The notes under the pieces are model-generated. The model had not been told where the DNA came from, searched no databases, and was given only the letters and a program-made list of their open reading frames with translations. Shown here piece after piece: positions 43,698-54,925 of a DNA stretch of 64,000 nt. Position 1 is the first letter of the stretch; each line of letters opens with the position of its first letter. Source of the stretch: Bacteroidota bacterium (GTDB taxonomy: Bacteria > Bacteroidota > Bacteroidia > Chitinophagales > Chitinophagaceae); assembly GCA_016711825.1 (NCBI GenBank), contig JADJSG010000004.1:372001-436000 (forward strand), written 5' to 3'. Both the position numbers and the translations under genes were made by a program.

Positions 43698-43922
43698 CTA
43701 ACGACTTTCTACTAACTCCGAATTCATCACAACTGGTTGTTGCTCTTGCGTGGTCTTTGACGGGGCATTATCTATTGGGGCCGAAGGACTGTAACTAATA
43801 TTACAACTGCCTCCTTCACAGCAACTCGTGCTACTTTGTCTACAAACAGGGCAGGTTGAATTGCCTCTAATATCTATAAAATTGACTACTTGTCCGCAGT
43901 AATTACATCGTGTATGTGCCAT
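43698..43922 (-). CDS. Small zinc-ribbon protein
   Basis: A 74-residue protein starting MAHTRCNYCGQVVNFIDIRG, with two CxxC pairs (CNYC and CPVC) forming a likely zinc ribbon, then CCEGGSC. The C-terminal ~30 residues are Pro/Gln-rich. I prefer 43922 to the start nine codons upstream because it gives the compact MAHTRCNYCG beginning. The function is unknown. Confidence 0.6.
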   Translation of the reverse strand: MAHTRCNYCGQVVNFIDIRGNSTCPVCRQSSTSCCEGGSCNISYSPSAPIDNAPSKTTQEQQPVVMNSELVESR

Positions 43923-43949
43923 GGTAAAAAAATTATTGGTGGGGGACAA

Positions 43950-44205
43950 AAATGAATTAATTACCTCATTTCATCAAGGGTTTGATTTGCACAAGAGGTG
44001 TATAAAAAAAGATTTTTTGGCATGATATCCCCAAAGTCCTATTGGCATTGCGATTTACAAAATCAAGATTTTTTTTATCCTTAAAAAAGATTTTTTGGCA
44101 CGGGGGTTTCTTTGAATGAATATCTTATTTTATAAAATTACTTACATGCTGTGCTCTTCAAAGAGTGACACAATTTTTTGGTCATCCCCCTCTTTCTACT
44201 TTCTG
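43950..44205. other. Intergenic region before the left REP array
   Basis: No gene. A repeated phrase AAAAAAGATTTTTTGGCA occurs at about 44007 and 44085. A short TTTCTAC block lies at about 44192-44205. Confidence 0.4.
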
Positions 44206-44735
44206 TTCTCTTCGAAGGCTGCGCTTTCGTATGCCTTATGTTCTTGATAGGTTTTACCAATAACTTTAAAACAAAAAATCAATGTTTAGAATACCACTGT
44301 CCTTTGCATAATTACTGCAATGTTCTCTTCGAAGGCTGCGCTCGAAGCTTTCTATAGGTTTCTAACTAAAAACAAAACAATGTTTAGAATACCTGTCCTA
44401 CGCGCCTTCGTAAGCCTTATGTTCTTGATAGGTTTTACCTATAACTTTAAAACAAAAAATCAATGTTTAGAATACCATTGTCCTTTGCATAATTACTGCA
44501 ATGTTCTCTTCGAAGGCTGCGCCTTCGTAAGCCTTATGTTCTTGATAGGTTTTACCTATAACTTTAAAACAAAAAATCAATGTTTAGAATACCATTGTCC
44601 TTTGCATAATTACTAGCAATGTTCTCTTCGAAGGCTGCGCCTTCGTAAGCCTTATGTTCTTGATAGGTTTTACCTATAACTTTAAAACAAAAAATCAATG
44701 TTTAGAATACCACTGTCCTTTGCATAATTACTAGC
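44206..44735 (+). repeat. Left REP array next to the RAYT gene
   Basis: Four units of about 117 bp (from about 44206, 44325, 44503 and 44619). Each has CTCTTCGAAGGCTGCGCCTTCGTAAGCC, GATAGGTTTTACCTAT, then AAAACAAAAAATCAATGTTTAGAATACC plus CTTTGCATAATTACT, which is the 3' end of the transposase CDS. The second unit is internally rearranged. The last unit merges with the real 3' end of the transposase. Confidence 0.88.
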
Positions 44736-45248
44736 ACTACTATAAACATAATGTGTTGGATCTAAAACAATACCCGCCCTGACAGGATTATCGTGAATAT
44801 AATTTATTTTGACATATCCCATTTCAGCGGTCATTATTTCTTCTGGATGACTTTCCTGAACCCAAATTTGATAGTTCTCATTTCGTCTGTGTCTACTTGC
44901 ATAATATTTAAATTGATGCAACATCCAATGCCTTCTACTTTCAAGATCAGATTCTATTACTTTGATCATTTGACGATGTGTATATGCTTTAAAATCTCTT
45001 ACAATATCACTCAATATATATCCTTCCTTTGCTCTTACAATTAAATGTATGTGATTACTCATTATTACATATGCATTTAATATTAATCCTTTGTTTTCTC
45101 TACAATAAGCTAAACTTTCAACAATGATGTCCTTATATATTTTTCGGTTGAATAAGTCTATCCAACCACATACAGTAAATGTAAGAAAATGTAGCGCATT
45201 CTGGTTTCGGATAACAAAGCCATCCCTAAAAGTAGTATTGGTATTCAT
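44682..45248 (-). CDS. REP-associated tyrosine transposase (RAYT, Y1 family)
   Basis: A 188-residue Y1/IS200-like transposase of the RAYT type. The HUH motif is SNHIHLIVRA, the candidate nucleophile Tyr lies in DFKAYTHRQM, and the C-terminus has YIHDNPVRAGIV, a hallmark of this group. RAYTs nick at REP hairpins and are thought to spread them. It is flanked on both sides by arrays of two-hairpin REPs in opposite orientations, and its own 3' end is part of the repeat unit. The frame is complete, so it may be active. Confidence 0.9.
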   Translation of the reverse strand: MNTNTTFRDGFVIRNQNALHFLTFTVCGWIDLFNRKIYKDIIVESLAYCRENKGLILNAYVIMSNHIHLIVRAKEGYILSDIVRDFKAYTHRQMIKVIESDLESRRHWMLHQFKYYASRHRRNENYQIWVQESHPEEIMTAEMGYVKINYIHDNPVRAGIVLDPTHYVYSSASNYAKDSGILNIDFLF

Positions 45249-45304
45249 GTGACTTCAAAAATAATAATTTACTGTTTATTATAAAAACATTTGGTAAAAG
45301 ATGT

Positions 45305-46095
45305 ATTGTTATAAAGTGTAGTATAGTGATAAAGATTTTGTTTCATAAGAATGAACAGTTTTCGAATATTGATGATTGGCACTTGCATAGCCAAAGGCTA
45401 TTAAGAACATAATGCTTACGAAGGCGCAGCCTTCGAAGAGTAGAGAAATGCTTACGAAGGCGCAGCATTCGAAGAGTAGAATATAGTGATAAAGATTTTG
45501 TTTCAGAAGAATGAACAGTATTCGAATATTGATGATTGGTAATTGCATAGCCAATGGCTATTAAAAACATAATACTTACGAAGGCGCAGCCTTCGAAGAG
45601 TAGAGTAAAAGATGTATTGTTTTAAAGTGTAGTATAGTGATAAAGATTTTGTTTCAGAAGAATGAACAGTTTTCGAATATTGATGATTGGCACTTGCATA
45701 GCCAAAGGCTATTAAGAACATAATACTTACGAAGGCGCAGCCTTCGAAGAGTAGAATAGTATTCGAATTTTTGATGATTGGCAATTGCATAGCCAAAGGC
45801 TATTAAGAACATAATACTTACGAAGGCGCAGCCTTCGAAGAGTAGAGTATAGTGATAAAGATTTTGTTTCATAAGAATGAACAGTATTCGAATTTTTGAT
45901 GATTGGCAATTGCATAGCCAAAGGCTATTAAGAACATAATGCTTACGAAGGCGCAGCCTTCGAAGAGTAGAATAAAGATTTTACTTCATAAGAATGAACA
46001 GTTTTCGAATATTGATGATTGGTAATTGCATAGCCAAAGGCTATAAAGAACATAATACTTACGAAGGCGCAGCCTTCGAAGAGAGAAGAGTAGAA
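45305..46095 (-). repeat. Right REP array, inverted relative to the left array
   Basis: At least six units. Each reads ATAGCCAAAGGCTATTAAGAACATAATGCTTACGAAGGCGCAGCCTTCGAAGAG (or close), with a spacer AAGATTTTGTTTCATAAGAATGAACAG plus TTCGAATATTGATGATTGG. REP cores lie at about 45405, 45567, 45718, 45808, 45931 and 46048; an extra half unit lies at about 45447. Open frames in this stretch are artefacts of the repeats. This array fills the gene-free interval 45249-46133. Confidence 0.9.
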
Positions 46096-46106
46096 TTTTT
46101 TGGTCA

Positions 46107-47267
<1,161 letters not shown>

Positions 47268-47336
47268 TGAATGTGAATATAGAATGCGAAGATGAAATAA
47301 ACTAAAAAATTATAAAATTGTTGACTGAAGGATACA

Positions 47337-48092
47337 TTATTCCAATTGCAACAAACTCATGACCATAGCTTTTCGACGTTGCGATACTGGTACTATATGA
47401 TTACCTTCTAGCAACAAACTGCCTCCATCACTTTTTAAATATTTTTGAATTTTTTCTTTATTTATCAAATGGGAATGATGTACACGAATAAAATCAAAAG
47501 GCAGCAGGAGATCTTCATATTCCTTGAGGCTTTTTGATACCGTGATTTTTTGATTTGGCAATAAATAAAACTCTGTATAAGTACCCTCAGCCTGACAACG
47601 AATGATATCATGCACTTTTACAAAATAGATATTTTCATTGTCTTTCAACACAATTTTTTTATCCTGACTTTTATTACTTTGTATCATTTCTTGAAACCAG
47701 GCTAATTGTTGCGCAATATGCTTATCTGATAATTTAGTATGTACTTTTTCAAGAGCACCCTGAAGATCTTCCATCATCACTGGTTTGAGTAAATAATCGA
47801 TGGCATTGAGCTTGAAAGCAGCCACGGCATACTGATCATAGGCTGTTGTAAATATCACCATACATTGTTTCCATTGCACTTGTTGCAATACCTGAAACCC
47901 AGTGCCATCACCTAAATTGATGTCTAAAAAAATTAAATCGGGTTTATGAGTGTCAATGGCTGCTATGGCAGTAGCAACACCATCAGCTTCTGCAATAATA
48001 TGAACATAGGGAAAATCATTGACTATCAAATCGCGCAGGGCATTTCTGGCTTGCTTTTCATCATCTATTACTAAACAATTGATTGTATTCAT
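47337..48092 (-). CDS. LytTR-family response regulator
   Basis: A 251-residue response regulator. The receiver domain has CLVIDDEKQAR, LIFLDINLGDGTG (phospho-acceptor Asp near 56), FTTAYDQYAV and DYLLKPV. The C-terminal LytTR DNA-binding domain has IYFVKVHDIIRCQAEGTYT and FIRVHHSHLINKEKI. Its ATG overlaps the stop of the sensor kinase gene by 4 bp. It is the output partner of that kinase; the targets are unknown. Confidence 0.94.
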   Translation of the reverse strand: MNTINCLVIDDEKQARNALRDLIVNDFPYVHIIAEADGVATAIAAIDTHKPDLIFLDINLGDGTGFQVLQQVQWKQCMVIFTTAYDQYAVAAFKLNAIDYLLKPVMMEDLQGALEKVHTKLSDKHIAQQLAWFQEMIQSNKSQDKKIVLKDNENIYFVKVHDIIRCQAEGTYTEFYLLPNQKITVSKSLKEYEDLLLPFDFIRVHHSHLINKEKIQKYLKSDGGSLLLEGNHIVPVSQRRKAMVMSLLQLE

Positions 48093-51000
48093 ATACTATT
48101 TTTTAAAACATAAAATACGACTTTAGTACCCATCGGGGCCCCATCATCATCATATAAATCGATGATTTTAAACTGCTCGATGGGTAATTTTTGAGCGTTT
48201 GCATTCAACAAATCTAAACGTTTTTGGGTAACATGTATTCCTGTTGAATTATATTTCCGATCCTTATTTAAGTGGTAAGAAAAAGCCCGACCAACTCCAT
48301 TGTCTTCTATTTCGCATCGAATATAGGGAGCATCATCCAGTATGCGGATCGTAATTTTCCCCATCGACTTCATAGGTGCAATGGCATGAATAATTGCATT
48401 TTCAATAAAAGGCTGTATCAGCATGGGTGGTATTTCTTCATGATGAAGCAAAAGGGATTCATCAACCATTAAATTGTATGAAAATTTATTTTCAAATCGT
48501 AAAGTATTTAAATCAAGGTAGTAAGTAATGGTTTTTACTTCTTCATTTAAATCGATAAACTCCTTGCTACTTTGATCTAAAATCATGCGCAACAAACCTG
48601 AAAATTTTCCAATATATGTTTTCGCCTTTTCGATTTCGCCTGAGGCATAAAATCCTTGTATTGCATTGATGGCATTGAAAATAAAATGGGGATTCATATG
48701 CAAACGCAATGCCTGATGCTTGATATCCAACAATTCTTTTTCATAGACGATTTGTTTTTTTTGTGCTTCTAATTGTTGATTTTCCAGGTTCAGCAATTGT
48801 TCTGTAATAGCATGCTGCTTTTGCATACTTGCAATTCGTTTTTGTAAAAAATAGTATAATAATAAAACGGTCAACAAACAAGCCAATACGACAAACCATG
48901 TAGTTCGCCAAAAGGGTGGATGTATTTGAATACTGATTGACTTGATAGCAGATTGTACCCCTTTAGCATTAACAGCCATGAGTTCAAATTCATATTTGCC
49001 AGGTGGCAATGCCGGATACTCAAGCATGGTATTATTAGTGACACTCCATGTGTCTTCCAAGCCCTTCATCCGATATCGATATCGAATTTTACCAAACGAA
49101 CGAAATGAAAGACCTACAAATTTAATTTTCACAGAATTGGTTTTATAATTACTGCTATAATTGGTTGATAATGGCGCCAATTGATCATTGAAATAAAATG
49201 ACTCAATATTCAAGATGGGTTTATTCACAGACATCTTCAAGTCTTTTTCTGAAAAAATACATACGCCCTCTTCGGTTGCTATATAGATATCATCACCTGA
49301 TGTAGTGACATCATTGACATTTTTCGTAATCAATCCATCGCTTTGTGAATAATTCTCTATTCGATAATCAAACTTATTGTCGAGTAAGGAGTAGGATATT
49401 TTACTCAATCCAGCCACACTGGCAACCCAAATATGTTGTTGCTTATCAGCATGTATGGCATTGATAAAGTTTGATGGCAAACCCTTGGTATTATTGATCG
49501 CAATGATTTTATGGTTGTAAATAACCAATACACCATATATGTTTGATGCAAGCCAAAGCAAGCCATCAGGCGTTTCCTGCACACGGTATATATTTTTAGT
49601 GAGGGTTTCGTCATTGTCAAGTACATCATGCAAATGCTGATTGGCATATGTTTTCACACCAAACAAACCATAGAGATACAGATTGTTTGAATAAGGTCCT
49701 TTATAAAGTCCGCTGGCTTTTATATGAGTAACATTAACTCCTGACATTCGATCGATACTGTCTTGCACTGAATTATATTGTTTCAGCGCATCCGTACTTT
49801 CTACTTCTCTTAGGCTGTTGCCTGCCACCAAATAAATCTTCTTTTTTTGATCAAATAAAATATCTCTTGCTGCAATATTAAATACCTTGACTGAAAAATT
49901 ATTTTTGTTAACACGCATCAACACAGATCCTAGGGTGATATAATAATCTCCCTTTTCGTCCATTCTTATTTTTTCTACTTTACCTTCTCCAAATTGCTCT
50001 GGCAGTTTAATATGGTGCATTTGTTGATTTCGATAGATCGCAACCTGAAATTGATTTGAACCCACGGCAAAAGATCCATCATTAAAATGGTCAATAAAAC
50101 TGCAATAATTAAAAGGCAATCCAGACGTGTTATTTAATAATCGTATGCTTGGATTTACAGATAGGTAGATACCATTGTTTAAACTCGTAATCCATAAATT
50201 ATTTTCCTTGTCTTTAAGAATAGAACTGATTGAGGTTGTTTCAAATGCATGCGACACCACTTGTTTTTTTGCGATATCCCAATAGTAAAGACCGTGCTGT
50301 GTACCCACTAACAGTTGTTGCTGTTGATCAGTTTGAAGGCATTGGGTTAAATAGGGTTGGCTTGTAATTGAAAATCTTTGCGTTTGACTATTTACATTAT
50401 TTAGATCATTGCAAACGATTTCTGTTGTTTGTGTATAGTATAATTTCCCCTGGTATAATAATGCCTTTGAATGCAACTGTGGGGCATTGCCTGATTTGTT
50501 TTCAAACTTTATACCTTCTTTTGTATTGAGATTATAGATGCCTTTTGTGGACAAAACCACCACTTCATTTTTTTCATTTAGGTTAATGCTTGAGTAAAGC
50601 ATGGTTTGATTTTGTTCAATTTCCGTGACGACATTTTGCGGTGAGAGTTTATAAATTTTAAAATGGGTTAACAGAAATATATTATGATCTTTGTCTTCAA
50701 GTGTTTTTAAACCAGGACCGTTGGTGACGATTTGTGCAAGGATTGCATTGTTTTTTTTATTGTAAAAAATATGATTGTAATAATAACATGCATTGCCGTT
50801 GTTACAAGCAAACCATATTCTATTTTTTGAATCTTCATAAATATCAAAAACCATATTGTCGGCTAAGCCATCAGTGGTGGTGTATACAGTAAACTGATAA
50901 CCATCATATCGTACAACGCCCCTGTCAGTACCCAGCCATATATACCCTTTTGAATCTTGAAAACTGCAATAAACTGTATTGCTTGGCAAACCATCTTTTA

Positions 51001-51097
51001 CGGAATAGTTAAGATAGGCAGGCTGTTGTGCATACACATTGAAACAGATGCATAGACAGGCTATAAAAAGCAACAACTTTATGAATTTTTTTTTCAT
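48089..51097 (-). CDS. Two-component-propeller LytS-type histidine kinase
   Basis: A 1002-residue sensor kinase. The start at 51097 gives the signal peptide MKKKFIKLLLFIACLCICFNVYAQQ; the frame extends 15 codons further but without a leader. The periplasmic part is built of two-component-propeller repeats (DSKGYIWLGTDRGVVRYDG, DSKNRIWFACNNG) followed by a Y_Y_Y domain (FRSFGKIRYRYRMKGLEDTW). A transmembrane helix (WFVVLACLLTVLLLYYFL) leads to a His_kinase domain (LRLHMNPHFIFNAINAI) and an ATPase with IQPFIENAIIHAI. It acts on the LytTR regulator encoded directly downstream. The ligand is unknown. Confidence 0.93.
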   Translation of the reverse strand: MKKKFIKLLLFIACLCICFNVYAQQPAYLNYSVKDGLPSNTVYCSFQDSKGYIWLGTDRGVVRYDGYQFTVYTTTDGLADNMVFDIYEDSKNRIWFACNNGNACYYYNHIFYNKKNNAILAQIVTNGPGLKTLEDKDHNIFLLTHFKIYKLSPQNVVTEIEQNQTMLYSSINLNEKNEVVVLSTKGIYNLNTKEGIKFENKSGNAPQLHSKALLYQGKLYYTQTTEIVCNDLNNVNSQTQRFSITSQPYLTQCLQTDQQQQLLVGTQHGLYYWDIAKKQVVSHAFETTSISSILKDKENNLWITSLNNGIYLSVNPSIRLLNNTSGLPFNYCSFIDHFNDGSFAVGSNQFQVAIYRNQQMHHIKLPEQFGEGKVEKIRMDEKGDYYITLGSVLMRVNKNNFSVKVFNIAARDILFDQKKKIYLVAGNSLREVESTDALKQYNSVQDSIDRMSGVNVTHIKASGLYKGPYSNNLYLYGLFGVKTYANQHLHDVLDNDETLTKNIYRVQETPDGLLWLASNIYGVLVIYNHKIIAINNTKGLPSNFINAIHADKQQHIWVASVAGLSKISYSLLDNKFDYRIENYSQSDGLITKNVNDVTTSGDDIYIATEEGVCIFSEKDLKMSVNKPILNIESFYFNDQLAPLSTNYSSNYKTNSVKIKFVGLSFRSFGKIRYRYRMKGLEDTWSVTNNTMLEYPALPPGKYEFELMAVNAKGVQSAIKSISIQIHPPFWRTTWFVVLACLLTVLLLYYFLQKRIASMQKQHAITEQLLNLENQQLEAQKKQIVYEKELLDIKHQALRLHMNPHFIFNAINAIQGFYASGEIEKAKTYIGKFSGLLRMILDQSSKEFIDLNEEVKTITYYLDLNTLRFENKFSYNLMVDESLLLHHEEIPPMLIQPFIENAIIHAIAPMKSMGKITIRILDDAPYIRCEIEDNGVGRAFSYHLNKDRKYNSTGIHVTQKRLDLLNANAQKLPIEQFKIIDLYDDDGAPMGTKVVFYVLKNSI

Positions 51098-51416
51098 CAG
51101 AAGACTTTTCAATACATAAAAAAAATAAATAGCTGGATCCATAATTTGTTGATGATGTCACATTAATATGCAGAGAAATGGTAAATAGTCATTAAAAAAT
51201 CATTATTGGTACTTTGCATTTTTATCATTGGTGTATGTTTCTGTAATAAAAAAGGGTTTACTAAAATTGTTTTTAAATAGTTGTATAACAGTCATTTCAG
51301 GACTAATGTATCAATATAATTTTGATTCTTTATATAATACAAGCATGAAAAATAAAATCATAAAATACCTGTTGTATTTCATGTAGGATAACTATTCAAT
51401 TTTAAACCCTTGCGTA
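51098..51416. other. Intergenic region upstream of the kinase gene
   Basis: About 320 AT-rich bases that should hold the minus-strand promoter of the kinase/regulator pair. I find no good match to the consensus. No gene is seen. Confidence 0.4.
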
Positions 51417-51455
51417 GAAAAAGAGTTGCACTGAAACAATGTTCAATGCAACTCT
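51417..51455 (-). terminator. Rho-independent terminator of the S74 surface gene
   Basis: AGAGTTGCA (51422-51430) and TGCAACTCT (51447-51455) form a stem, extended by partly paired bases towards the loop. Read on the minus strand, the stem is followed by TTTTTC. It lies about 70 bp after the stop of the gene at 51526-54237. Confidence 0.75.
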
Positions 51456-51525
51456 ATGATAAATCAAAGGCTAACTTGTTGATTATCCACCTTCTTTATA
51501 TGTATTCAAAAATACAAGAAATTTA

Positions 51526-54237
51526 TTATTTTTCTAATTTTTCTAGTCTTTGCATTAAATCCTCATTGATTTTTTGTTGTTTTTCAATGATCGTTTGTTG
51601 TTTTTCATTGGTTGCATGTAATTCTTTTACCGCATTGATCAGCATATAAGTCATTGCACTATTGTCTACATTATAATATTCTTGATTGTCTTTTTGAAAT
51701 GTACCCACCATATAAGGTGCTACTTCCTTGAGCTCTTGCGCTATTACACCTACATATTCAGGCTTGGTGTCACAACCAGCTTTTTCATTATAATGAAATT
51801 TGACAGGTGCAATTTTCAACAAGGTACTTAAACCATCTTGATATGAAGTTATATTATCTTTCAATCTTCTATCAGAATAAACAGACCATGAACCTCCACC
51901 TGGTTTGTCAGCTGTACCATTTACTGTTAGTTTAGCAGTTGGTACAGCAGCGCCAATACCTACATTCCCATTGCCAAGTATACGCATCAATTCATTTGAA
52001 GAAGCGTTGCCATTCCCTGCATAAAACACGTGACTGCTTGAGGTGTTACCCACTTGATATCTTACGATAGCAGAATTAATACCAAAGCCATAAAATTCAT
52101 GATCATTATTGGCATTTTCATACATCACGATTCTTCTGTTTGAAGCTACATTACCAAATTGCAAAGCTGCATTGGCAGTATCGGTACCTATACCTACATT
52201 ACCATTGCCCTGAATACGCATCAACTCTTTAGACGAAAATCCGTTTATGGCTGAATAAAAAACATGGTTGCCTCCAACAGCACCTACCTGGTATCTGATA
52301 ATGCCAGCATTGATACCAAAACCATAAAAGCTATGATCATTATCAGCATTTTCGGCTAATACAATTTTTCTGTTTTCTTGTGTATTTGAAAACTGCAAAG
52401 GAGCATGGGGTGTGGTGGTTCCAATACCTACATCAGTACCATTATCATAGATAGCTCCGTTACCTATAGAAGTAGCAGTGATAAATCGTGGAGAATAATT
52501 TGGAGTACCACTTCCTGTGATACCAGCAGCTACTGGCAATGACCAAGTAGCTAAACCATTGGCATCAGAAGTCAATACTTTACCTGCGCCAGGAGTACCA
52601 CCCGTAATTTTTATTTGACCAGCGATTTCCAACTTCGCACCTGGAGTTGCAGTCCCTATACCTACATTACCATTGCCTTGAATACGCATGAGTTCGTTGG
52701 AAGTATTGGTTGTAACACCAGCATAAAACACATGGTTATTCACTACATCAGCTACTTGATATCGCATCAATCCTGAATTGATACCTAAGCCAAAAAACTG
52801 ATGATCATTATTTCCAATTTCATATAAAACAGCTTTTCTATTTCCTACTACATTGGCAAATTGCAAAGGTGCATGGGGTGCACTATTGCCAATACCCACA
52901 TTGAGACCGTCATCATACAGTAACCCATTTCCTATGGTATTGCTCGTGATGAATCGACTCACAAAATTGGGCGTTCCTGTGCCTGAAATATTACCACCAC
53001 CAGCTGCTACATTCCAGGTAGCCAAACCATTGGCATCGCTTGTTAAAACTTTTCCTGCGCCAGGTGAGCCACCTGCAATTTTTATTTGCCCAGCAAATTC
53101 TGCGTTACCAGTAGCTGTTAAATTCATGACAATGCTGTTGTTGGTACCTATGCCTAAAGTACTTGCTTCCTGATTAATGATAGTAGCTGCAGTGCCTGTA
53201 TTCATAATTTTGAGACCATCGTTTTTTGTATGGCCTGTAGTAGCATTGGTTATTAATATGGTGTCGCCTGTTGCGCTATTATTGAAATGAACATGAGCGG
53301 TAGGTATGGCACTGCCTCCGATACCAATATATCCACTGTTTTGTTGAGCATTGAATTTCAAAACCGTATTTCCACCAGTAACAATTCCAATACCGACATT
53401 GCCATTGTTTGCCAACATAAATGGCCCAAGATTATTGCCAAAAGCCAACATATTGGCATATGGATATTGTCCTATAATCCCAGGATATCCTCCTGCATAA
53501 GCACTCCCATATTTAGTAAAAGTGGCATAGTTCGTTGGTATGTCATTGTGCATGAGAAATTTACCAAAGCCCCCTGAATTTGTATTTTGCATACGTATAT
53601 GTTCTACATTTCCGGAAGTGGTTTGTAAATGCAATTTTGAAACGGGTGAAGTAGTGCCTATACCAATATTTGTACCATTATCAAATATCTGTGAATTATA
53701 TATGGTATTGGCAGCGGTAAACTTTGTGAGGAAATTTAAAGTACCCGTCCCAGATGGCGAGGTAGAAACAGTGCCTGAACGCGTTTTATCATGGTCGGCA
53801 TTCAACGATGTACCCGCTTTGTCGGCATAGATTGCATAGGGCACTGAAAGCAATTGGTTGGTGCCTAACTCTGTATATTGTGTACCACCCTGAGGGTCAA
53901 TTGCAACTTTAATGTATTTATTACCCGTTTCCCAGCTTACCGTTTTCATATTACCTTTAATGGGCGTACCATTTCCTATTTTAAGGGTATACAATCCAAA
54001 TTCATTGGTGGTAACGATTTGTGTTTCTTCATACTCAGCTACCTCTGCATCTGAAGTAGGAAGCACGGTAAGCTTAATTGACATTTTTTGATTACTCAGC
54101 GGATTTCCCTGAGCATCACGTGCAATGCCTTGATAATTAAAGAGCTGTGGCACTTGGGCCCAGGCTGTATCAATCATTTGAAGATTTAGCAACATCAAAA
54201 TGATGATTCTTAAAATGTGTATTGTTGTTTTTTTCAT
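51526..54237 (-). CDS. Surface protein with S74 chaperone domain, paralogue of 38302-40683
   Basis: A 903-residue protein. The signal peptide (about 1-28, ending AWAQ) and N-terminal region (LFNYQGIARDAQGNPLS ... VSWETGNKYIKVAIDPQGG) are closely similar to the protein at 38302. The centre has three near-identical long repeats (NNDHEFYGFGINSAIVRYQV ... SNELMRI...GNGNVGIG) and shorter VGIGTTTPHAPLQF units. The C-terminus is an S74/endosialidase-type chaperone (VYSDRRLKDNITSYQDGL ... EYVGVIAQELKEVAPYMV) with a coiled-coil tail. It lacks the YadA-head repeats of its paralogue. It is probably a trimeric surface fibre. It lies 46 bp downstream of a small T9SS gene. Confidence 0.87.
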   Translation of the reverse strand: MKKTTIHILRIIILMLLNLQMIDTAWAQVPQLFNYQGIARDAQGNPLSNQKMSIKLTVLPTSDAEVAEYEETQIVTTNEFGLYTLKIGNGTPIKGNMKTVSWETGNKYIKVAIDPQGGTQYTELGTNQLLSVPYAIYADKAGTSLNADHDKTRSGTVSTSPSGTGTLNFLTKFTAANTIYNSQIFDNGTNIGIGTTSPVSKLHLQTTSGNVEHIRMQNTNSGGFGKFLMHNDIPTNYATFTKYGSAYAGGYPGIIGQYPYANMLAFGNNLGPFMLANNGNVGIGIVTGGNTVLKFNAQQNSGYIGIGGSAIPTAHVHFNNSATGDTILITNATTGHTKNDGLKIMNTGTAATIINQEASTLGIGTNNSIVMNLTATGNAEFAGQIKIAGGSPGAGKVLTSDANGLATWNVAAGGGNISGTGTPNFVSRFITSNTIGNGLLYDDGLNVGIGNSAPHAPLQFANVVGNRKAVLYEIGNNDHQFFGLGINSGLMRYQVADVVNNHVFYAGVTTNTSNELMRIQGNGNVGIGTATPGAKLEIAGQIKITGGTPGAGKVLTSDANGLATWSLPVAAGITGSGTPNYSPRFITATSIGNGAIYDNGTDVGIGTTTPHAPLQFSNTQENRKIVLAENADNDHSFYGFGINAGIIRYQVGAVGGNHVFYSAINGFSSKELMRIQGNGNVGIGTDTANAALQFGNVASNRRIVMYENANNDHEFYGFGINSAIVRYQVGNTSSSHVFYAGNGNASSNELMRILGNGNVGIGAAVPTAKLTVNGTADKPGGGSWSVYSDRRLKDNITSYQDGLSTLLKIAPVKFHYNEKAGCDTKPEYVGVIAQELKEVAPYMVGTFQKDNQEYYNVDNSAMTYMLINAVKELHATNEKQQTIIEKQQKINEDLMQRLEKLEK

Positions 54238-54283
54238 GATATTTATTTTTTTAATTTAGTTGTGTATAAAATGATTAGGTTGA

Positions 54284-54925
54284 TTAATTCGTTTTTTGAA
54301 TTTTAAAAGAGGTGTTTAATGAAATTCCAGTGCTTGATTTTTTATGAATCATTAAATAATATGACCCGGCAGCAAAGCTTTTCAAGTCTAAAGCATATTT
54401 ATTGGGACCTGCTTCCCACTGTATTTCCTTTTGAAATATTTCTTTTCCCAATGCATCAAATAATTGATAAATGATATTTGTTTTGATAGGCTCTATTGTT
54501 TCTACAAATACAATATTTGATGATGGGTTTGGATATACTTTAATAGGAGAATCATTAAGCTTATCTGTTACATTTTCAGATGCATTCATTGCAAGGCTTG
54601 TTGACGACTGTTGAGTGATTGGTTGTAAAAAACCCTGTGTTACAATGAGTTGATTATTCTTATCAGTAGAAATGAGTGTCATTTCACCAATCGCATATTC
54701 AAAAAGCATCCCATTGATTTTTGCTGAATGGTTGGTTACATTGATTGTTTGTTGACTGTATCCTTTGGTGGCAAGAAATATAAATAAGATTGGGAAGATT
54801 AGTTTGGCATGCCATTGTAAGTTTGCCTTTTTAAACAAGACAGCTAGCCAAAATCTTTTTATTATATCAAGAAAAAATGCATTGCCATTTTTTTTGTGTA
54901 GGGTGATTAATTTGTAATGATTCAT
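54284..54925 (-). CDS. Secreted protein with T9SS type A sorting domain
   Basis: A 213-residue protein. A hydrophobic segment LIFPILFIFLATKGYSQQ at about 41-58 is the signal peptide, so the true start may be later than 54925, although no good internal Met lies close to it. A short strand-rich domain (HSAKINGMLFEYAIGEMTLIS ... VTQGFLQP) is followed by a type A sorting domain (IKVYPNPSSNIVFVET ... FDALGKEIFQKEI ... FAAGSYYLMIH). It probably forms one transcript with the S74 gene downstream. The function is unknown. Confidence 0.75.
   Translation of the reverse strand: MNHYKLITLHKKNGNAFFLDIIKRFWLAVLFKKANLQWHAKLIFPILFIFLATKGYSQQTINVTNHSAKINGMLFEYAIGEMTLISTDKNNQLIVTQGFLQPITQQSSTSLAMNASENVTDKLNDSPIKVYPNPSSNIVFVETIEPIKTNIIYQLFDALGKEIFQKEIQWEAGPNKYALDLKSFAAGSYYLMIHKKSSTGISLNTSFKIQKTN

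Noticed and set aside
44320..44616. 98-residue plus-strand frame with two identical halves
   Set aside because: Internal repetition comes from two REP units; it has no start context and no homology.
45309..45921. Several overlapping minus-strand open frames with LRRLRLRK and LFEGCAFVSIMFL phrases
   Set aside because: They are translations of the REP units in different frames; repeats and not genes.
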